From positions 1,798,001 to 1,862,000 of the forward strand of contig JAGTWJ010000019.1 in NCBI GenBank assembly GCA_020064725.1: a stretch of 64,000 nt of DNA. Reading direction: 5' to 3'. How positions within the stretch are numbered: position 1 is the stretch's first letter; every line of letters begins with the position of its first letter. The position numbers and the translations under genes were made by a program. Positions 57,148 through 64,000 of this stretch are shown here, piece after piece. The notes below the pieces were generated by a model, which saw only the letters and a list, made by a program, of their open reading frames with translations, had not been told where the DNA came from and searched no databases. The stretch is from Drechslerella dactyloides. Its lineage: Eukaryota > Ascomycota > Orbiliomycetes > Orbiliales > Orbiliaceae.

Positions 57148-59165
57148 ATGAGTGCGATACTCAGCGCGGATGACCTCAACGACTTTATCAGTCCCGGCGT
57201 AGCCTGCATCAAGCCGGTTGAGACTCTCCCGGCAGCTCCCTCCTCGGTATGGCCCCTGCCTCTCGCATCTTTAGAACGCACAAGACGGGCTGGCCTTGGC
57301 TTGCTACGTGGTCCACTCGCGACACAATTCCCTTTTCATTTTTTCGCTTTCCCGAATGCAATACGCTGAGGCTGACCCTGACCCGCTCGCTGCGTTTGTC
57401 GCGCTGCGTGCTTGCGTGCTTTGCACAGGACCCCTACGAAGTAACCACAGAGGACCAGATCGCAGCCACTGAAGCAAAGCTCCAAGCCGCCCAAATATCC
57501 CTCACCGACTGTCTGGCATGCTCTGGCTGCGTCACTTCTGCGGAGGCCGTGCTCGTCTCCCTCCAATCGCACCAGGAAGTCCTCAGCGTTCTGGACTCCG
57601 AGTCGGACCCACCGCCGCAAGCCCAACCTAACGGCGGCCTCGCGGACAATGCAGCGGACCCACCGCCGAAACCTGTCCGGGATCCGGATCCGAGGAAACG
57701 GGTCTTCGTCGCCTCGGTCTCCCCACAAACCCGGGCTTCGTTGGCGGCGGCACTCGGCAGGCCTGCCAGGGAAATCGGCCACATGATCGACCGTTTGCTG
57801 CTCCAGGCCATCTCGACAAATGGCCGACGGGGCTTCGATTACGTCGTCGACACCAACCCGCTGCTGTCCGTCTGCCTGCACCTTGCTGCCGCAGAGCTGG
57901 AAACCTCGCTCGCTTCGCTGGCACCAGGCAAGGCCGGTGCCGATGTGACTCCGAGGCTGCCCGTTCTGACGTCCGAGTGCCCGGGGTTCGTGTGCTATTT
58001 GGAGAAAACGCATCCTGCGGTGCTTCCGCATCTGTCACGGCTGAAATCTCCGCAAGCGCTGCTGGGGACGTTGCTGAAGTCGCTGCTGCCGGGGTGTCTA
58101 GGACGTGATGTAGAGGTCTATCACGTCGCTGTCATGCCGTGCTTCGACAAGAAGCTGGAGGCTAGCAGGGCCGAGTTGACGGATGCGGCGTGGAAGCAGG
58201 AAGGGAGCGGAGAGTCCGCGAGAGATGTGGACTGTGTGATTACGACACGGGAGTTGCTCCAGCTTGCAGCTGCGAGAGACGTCGATTTCGGTAGCTTGTC
58301 AGCGGAGCCACTTGTTGGGAAGCAACTGCCTCCGATTCCGTGCCTCCAGGAGCTTTTCCGCAGATCGTCTGATCCAGCTGTGGGAAGCAGCCTTGACAAT
58401 AGCAAAGCCTGGGGACGGATGGGGAAGGATTGCCAGCTACAGAAGGGCACGTCTGGAGGCTATCTGGCCACGATAATCCAGGCGATGCAGGCAAAGCACC
58501 CTGGAAGTACCGTCATCGAGAAACGAGGCAGAAACGCCGACGTCGTCGAGTTTGTCCTCCTCGATGCGGACGGCAAGACCGAGATTCTCAAGATGGCGAG
58601 GTTCTACGGGTTCAGAAATATTCAAAACTTGGTGCGCAAGCTGAAGCCAGCGAAGGCCAGAATGCTTCCTGGCGCCGCCAAAAGAGTTGTTGCCAGGTCG
58701 GGCCGTACCCCGGCGTCACGAGCTGGCACGTCTGCGTCTGGCAGTGAATACTGCTACACCGAAGTTATGGCTTGTCCCGGTGGATGCACCAATGGTGGAG
58801 GACAGCTGAAGCCAGGCGATTCATTCATCGTCGAACCCGTGGCACGCGAGACGGTCGACGACGCCATCAATGGCGGCAGGATCGAAGCGAAGGCGTGGCT
58901 TGCAAAGGTGGACGAGGCATACTACTCTGCGGATGAAGAGTACCGGGAAATGGAGGCTGCTATCATAAATCATCTGAGCTTGGAACCCCAAACTGCTGGT
59001 GCGGGTGTTTTCCTGAAACAGTGGGTGGCAGAGACTGGGGTGCCGTTGGAGAAGCTCGCGTACACTACGTATCGGGCTGTGGAGAGCGACATCGGTAAGC
59101 CGGCAGGGGAGATGAGCCAGCTTCAGGCTGTGGAATTGGCGCAAAAGGTTGGCGGAGGATGGTGA
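57148..59165 (+). CDS. nar1: NAR1, cytosolic iron-sulfur cluster assembly factor
   Basis: Two exons, 57148-57246 and 57429-59165, join in phase and give about 611 residues. The start MSAILSADDLNDFISPGVAC is the typical Nar1 N-terminus. Cys20, Cys61, Cys64 and Cys67 (CLACSGC) form the first [4Fe-4S] site. Downstream cysteines in ECPGFVCY (about 216), MPCFDKK (about 270) and ACPGGCTNGGGQ (about 481/485) correspond to the hydrogenase-like second cluster. Nar1 works with Cia1 and the Cia2-Met18 targeting complex to deliver clusters to cytosolic and nuclear apoproteins. Length is normal for fungi. The 182-nt intron is open in the frame of exon 2, and its 5' splice site GTATGG contains an ATG, so the unspliced RNA could encode a form lacking Cys20. 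Confidence 0.95.
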
Positions 59166-60172
59166 ACGGGGTTGCTATCATTGTTCCCTGACGTTCGGCG
59201 TTATCTTAAGCGAGAGCATATTACTGTGGCGTCCGGGTTTTGCGGTGTTTCAACTCTTTCAGCTTGGAGATGTTGGACGTTTCAGGGCAGTCTGTACGAA
59301 TAGATACCGAAGAATCGACTGACTCGCGAGATACATCACTGATGGCCTCGATTGTGTAAAGAACAAGAGTTATATCGGATACCTATAGGCCCCGTGCTGC
59401 CACGAAGCGGCGGACTGCTGTGGCGCACGTAGCACCGAAAATTGGTTGACAGCCTGTTCCGTCCACCACTTCTCAACAAACAGCTTCTAGTACCTAAGCA
59501 TCCACCGCCACCATCAAGCCATCACTACTACCATCGCCATCGTCAGCCCCGGCCATCTCGGACGACAGCTTCGGCTTCCGACGTCGTCAACTGTATCCAT
59601 ATACCTGCACCTGCTCTTGGCGATAGGACTGTCCTCCGACTCGGCATTCGTTCTGCTCGGTTCGACGAAAGAATGGCGTCCATGGTCCCAGCTTGCGATA
59701 TCCGAGTCGACTGCCGTTCCATTGTCCCCTCTTGATAGCCTGCTATCCCGCACCGCGTTTGATCCTGCTCAACGGCTTGGTTATCGGCTGTCCCCACGCT
59801 GGCTGCAACGTTTCTATCATCCTCCGGTCCTTTCCTGGTGATCTGGGGCGTTCTGCAGTCATCCACATCGTCTCGACGCCGGGGTTGCATCTCGCTCGGA
59901 GGAAGAGCTAGCTGTGAGGGGCTGATCCGGGACTTCCGGCATCGAGTATTCGGGAATTTGGCGACTTTCTGCCTCGTGGCAGTCGCGTGCATCTAGCATC
60001 GGGGTTTTACGCTCGTTAGGGCTTGCATTTGTGCTCATAGCATAGCTGTCCATCTATTCCACACCTTGCAAGGGATTTGCTAGCACCTCGTCAAGGATCC
60101 AGACAGCCACACATATCTTCGGACACCAGCGCCACGATTATTCGAGAAGGACACCGCACCGGGGTTGCAAAC
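59166..60172. other. 1.0-kb gap
   Basis: No gene is supported. It holds the NAR1 3' end and the promoter and leader of the SUZ-domain gene. Open frames here overlap on all strands and show no motif. Confidence 0.5.
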
Positions 60173-62075
60173 ATGGCGACCAATGGCTCGAGACCTGCGG
60201 GTGATCGCGTCCCCGATGCCTGGGACGACGATGACTGGGCTGTGAAGCAGGTATTTTTCTTCCGTGGGACCCCACGCCTACCGACGAAGGCTAACGCACT
60301 GACCTGAATCGTAGAAGCCACCAAACCCCACCAAGCCCACAGATCAGGGGGAGAAACGGAAAAAGTCGCCGGCACCTACGCAGGCGGTGGGAAACCGCCC
60401 TATCATTCTTGCTAAGAAGCCTGCTGCCAGTTCAACCTCCACCTCCGCCGATGACCTCAGCACACACTTGCAAAACATACAGATCTGGAACGCGGCAAAC
60501 GAAGGTAATGCCTTTGAGGTCGTTGGAAACTCGACGCAGCAACCTAGCAAGACGCTATATCGACCGGAACTCAAAATCCTGAAGCGCGCCACAACCACAA
60601 ACTCACCCGAACGCGACCCGAACAAGCAAGGCAGCGGCACGCCAAAGAGCGATGCAGGCTCCGAAACGGAGGGGAAGAAAGAAACGCCTCAAGAGAAGAT
60701 GGAACGGGAAAGGAAAGAGAAAGAAGAACGTTATGCGAAGGCACGACAACGATTATTCGGACCGGATAGCTCCGCTACTACAGGTGGGGATACCATGGAA
60801 AAGAGCACGTCGTCGAACGGGAAGAACAGCGGGACGAATACTCCAGCGGGAGGGAAGAGTCTTAACCAGCAGAACAAGAACGTACCCTCGCGCAAAACGT
60901 CGCCGAATTCGAGGCAGCGGCGTCGGGACCGGGTGGATGACGATTTTGTCCCACGAAGCGCCATGATTGCTGGAACTGTTGAAAGCTATCAACTAGACCA
61001 GCAGTTGCAGGCGGAGGCGCAAATGAGAGAATCACACACTCGTGCACATTATTCGCAAAACATGCCTCAGCCCCAACATATGGGCTACTCCGCACAATAC
61101 GCCACGCCTCCACCGCTACCGGGAAGCTTTGGGTACAACAATCAGCCTGTCTTCCCGCCGCAGGGCCAACCCCAACCATACAATAACAATCAAGGACCGG
61201 GTTTTACGCCCAGACAGACTAGCAATCCACAATGGAGCAATCCTTATCCGCCACAGCAGCCTATCCAACCACCATCTCATTCGTTTAATCAATACCAAAA
61301 TCAGAATCAGCACCCGCATCCGTATCCACCTCAGCAGCAGCAGCAACCGGCGCTGTCGCAGAACTTCCAGACGCCGTATATGCCACCATATTCTCAGCAG
61401 CTTGGACCCGGCAACATGCCGAATCAAGGCCCAACTCAGCAGAATCCCGGACTATACGATCCGAACTACAGCCAGAAACCTAGCCATCTGCAGTTCTTCA
61501 ACCAAAATAACCAAACCGGCCCGTCGGCGCAGTTTCCCGTGCGGGAGCCCAGGGCTCCGGATGGAACTGGCCGTGGCGGATTCGGGTTTGCAACTCGTGG
61601 GGGCGGCACCAGCCTGGGCTCTAACATGGTACCTCACCACCTGCCGCCGCACTCGCAAGGTCTGCCTTTTCCGAGCCCTTCAATGTTTCCCGGTGGCAAT
61701 CCGCCAACCGCACAAGGCAATCAGGGCGTTGGCTTCAACAGCCCCGCCGCGTCTGCACCGTGGGGGGTTACGAACCCGAATGTTATTGGCTCCCAGCGGC
61801 CTGGGCAGATTTGGGGTAACGGACCGACCGGAAATAATATGAGCGGGGGAGATCAGAACTACTCGGGATCACAGCAGCAACAACAGCAGCAGCAACCGCA
61901 GCAATCAATGGGCGGGCATTATTCCAACTATGAAGCTGGGTCTTACCCTGCAATTGGGCAGAGCAACGTCTGGGGAAACACCAACAACAACTCTGGGATG
62001 TGGAATAACGCCGGAGGAGGAAGCGGGGGTGGGGGACAGGGACAAGGACAGGGCGTTGGCAGAGGGATGCAGTAG
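60173..62075 (+). CDS. SUZ-domain, Gln/Pro-rich RNA-binding-type protein
   Basis: Two exons, 60173-60250 and 60315-62075, join in phase and give about 612 residues. The N-terminus is acidic with a DAWDDDDW motif. Residues about 106-173 form a SUZ motif: RPELKILKR, a charged spacer, then EERYAKARQRLFG. The following region contains an RQRRRDRVDDDFVPR patch. The last 400 residues are Gln/Asn/Pro/Gly/Tyr-rich with a poly-Gln run encoded at about 61873-61907, and end in a Gly-rich tail with RG/GRG steps. SUZ domains bind RNA; with the prion-like C-terminus this suggests a mRNP or stress-granule protein (inference). Confidence 0.82.
61873..61907 (+). repeat. CAG/CAA codon repeat (poly-Gln)
   Basis: A run of CAG and CAA codons inside the SUZ-domain gene encodes about eleven residues, nearly all Gln. 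A second, shorter run lies at about 61333-61348. Confidence 0.85.
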
Positions 62076-62762
62076 CATAGTGTCCTGCAGAACAGCCGGT
62101 TTGTCTCGCCTTATGGGTCTTGATGGCGCTGAACGGACGGATGGGCGGACGGAGTTGATATGGGTGGGCGGGTTCTGGCCTGATTTGGGTTTTATGTTGG
62201 AACTGCTGAGCATGAGCGCTGGCCAGCGGGCCGCTGTCTTCCACTTTACGAACGCCTAGTTCTCGATATATTACTGATGCATTTGCTATTTGCTTGCTGG
62301 TTTACTTTCTTACCCTGAACAGCAGGTTTCTCTATACACACATGACCGTGGCTCTCGGACTTTTACTATGCTGTTCTTTCCGCGTAATATCTTTGTGGTT
62401 GCTGCTTTCAGCGCTGTGATTGTCGATTCATAAGCGGTCATGTGCATGAAACTGTGGGTATCGTTTCCATGTCCATAGATTGTCGGCTTAGTAGCACATC
62501 ATGATAGACTTGTCGCTATGAGGCTTGACGTGGCCTTATAGCCCTAGTTCAAAATGCTTCGCGGAGGAAACGCGGTTGTAAATCTTAAAGTGTGTTGTGT
62601 GGAGTGGCCAAGTTAACCTTGCTCAGCATCGCGCCTGCCCGAAACTTAACTTCGCATCGTCCACAATAAAGCAATCGACTTCCGCACCAACATCTATAAC
62701 CCAGCGACTTCTTCCATTAGCGCAAGTACTACACGGGCTTCACAGTCGCTACCACACTCACG
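62076..62762. other. 0.7-kb gap
   Basis: No gene is supported. The stretch holds the 3' UTR of the SUZ gene and the PRP31 promoter. Confidence 0.5.
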
Positions 62763-64000
62763 ATGTCGCTAGCGGACGAGCTTCTCGCTGACTGGGACGA
62801 CGGGTCCGATGGCGAGGAAGAGAAGGAAGCTGACTCACTAAACACGACGCTGGATCTCTACGCGGACCGGACGGACGCAACATCATCGAGCAGAGGTGCT
62901 GCCATGCAAATTGACGGCGACGACGAAGAGGACGAGGACGAAGAAATGGAGGACGCGGGAGGGGGAGGGAACGTGCATGACGAGGGGGAGGACGAGGCGC
63001 AGACGAAGGCGCGGATCGAGAAGATGCAGCTGGGCAAGATTGACGATGTGCGGAACGTCGCGGGGTTGATGAAGGTTCTTGAGCCGGTTTTGGAGGTACG
63101 TTCATCCCATCTTGTGCTTTATGCTTATTGACTGCTTGTAATGTTGGGGTCGGGATGCTCGATGCTAATAGACATGGTGCTGTTCTACAGAAAATCGCGT
63201 ACTACCAGTCGCAGCCGACGCCGACGTCAATCATCGGCTCGGTGGAGCAGAATCCGGAGTATCACCTCATCGTCGAGTCGAATCAGCACTCTGTCGAAAT
63301 CGACTCGGAGATCATCCTCGTGCACAAGTTTATCCGCGACCATTACTCGCCGCGATACCCGGAGCTCGAAAACCTCGTCACCAACCCGCTGGACTACGCC
63401 AAGACGGTTGCGATCATCAAAAATGACCTGCAGCTGCAGCCTATGCAGACCCAACTGCGCGCGGTGCTGGATAGCGCGACGGTCATGGTCGTGACCGTCG
63501 AGGCCACGACGTCGAAGGGCAGACCGCTATCGGAGAAGGAAGTTGCAACGGTGATGCGCGCGTGCGAGATGACGATTGCGCTGGATAAAGCGAAGCACAC
63601 TATTATCAGCTACGTCTCCTCGAGGATGACGTTATTCGCACCGAACACGTCCGCCATCGTTGGCTCTACCAGTGCCGCGCAGATGATTGGATTTGCGGGC
63701 GGGCTCGCGGGACTTGCGAAGATGCCCGCGTGTAATATCGCCGCGCTGGGGTCGAAGCGCCGAACCGCGGTGACGCTGGCATCGAACGTTGGTATCAAGC
63801 AGCAGGGCTTCCTGTTCCACTCGCCGATAATCCGCCAGATCCCCATGGACCTGAAAGTCAAGGCCATGCGCGTCGTTTCCAGCAAGCTGGTGCTCGCTGT
63901 TCGCATCGACTATGCGCACGAACATTCAGACGGGTCGATGGGCGAGAAACTCAAGCAGGATATCCTCGAGCGACTGGACAAACTGACGGAGCCGCCGCCG
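62763..64000 (+). CDS. prp31: PRP31, U4/U6 snRNP splicing factor (partial, right edge)
   Basis: Exon 1 (62763-63095) and exon 2 (63191 to beyond the window) join in phase 0; 381 residues are visible. The start MSLADELLADWDD and an acidic stretch near 50-70 are typical of Prp31. From about residue 112 the NOSIC region (KIAYYQSQ, VEQNPEYHLIVESN) and the Nop domain (NPLDYAKTVAIIKND, then GGLAGLAKMPACNIAALG) follow, the latter being the signature for binding the 15.5K protein-U4 RNA complex. The C-terminal part lies outside the window. Prp31 stabilises the U4/U6.U5 tri-snRNP in the nucleus. Nothing odd is seen. Confidence 0.95.

Noticed and set aside
1..64000. CRISPR arrays, insertion sequences, LTR or DNA transposons
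   Set aside because: No spaced repeats, long terminal repeats, terminal inverted repeats, transposase or reverse-transcriptase motifs were seen.

Overview
The window looks like nuclear DNA of a filamentous ascomycete (Pezizomycotina). Most genes carry short introns (about 40-260 nt) with GTRNGT-like donors, internal CTRAC branch motifs and YAG acceptors. The gene content also fits: a LaeA-like methyltransferase, a Zn2Cys6 regulator, an RTA1-like protein, a GPI wall protein, a hemerythrin-like protein and a fungal STAND-type N-terminal domain. I could not run any search, so the species and order are not assigned. Gene models were spliced by hand, and intron phases were checked by adding up exon lengths.

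Layout. 0-1.2 kb: 3' part of a LaeA-like methyltransferase on the minus strand, running off the left edge. 1.2-7.4 kb: long gap with no supported gene. 7.4-19.7 kb: a five-exon Zn2Cys6 regulator, an intron-free 916-residue protein of unknown function, and a convergent copper-type P1B ATPase with a Cys/His-rich N-terminus. 19.7-41.6 kb: a block in which I recognise no core housekeeping protein. It holds an HMG-box protein, a large coiled-coil membrane protein, a small intron-containing paralogue of the 916-residue protein, a hemerythrin-like protein, an intron-bearing tRNA-Ala, a small basic protein, and an 11-exon gene that opens with a STAND-type N-terminal domain but has no NACHT/NB-ARC. 41.6-64 kb: denser and more conserved. 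It holds a protein with two chromo-like modules, NIP30/FAM192A, a mitochondrial SAM-carrier-like protein, an RTA1-like protein, a GPI-anchored protein, a 445-residue protein of unknown function, a 58-residue membrane protein, NAR1, a SUZ-domain protein and PRP31 (running off the right edge).

There is no operon logic. NIP30 and the mitochondrial carrier are divergent and share a 482-bp intergenic region containing a 21-bp tandem repeat. Several pairs converge (916-residue protein/ATPase, paralogue/hemerythrin, chromo-like/NIP30). The most unusual items are the two-member unknown family at 12.5 and 29.1 kb, the STAND-N gene, the multi-pass coiled-coil protein, and a strong excess of the palindrome TGCATGCA, found only in non-coding DNA.
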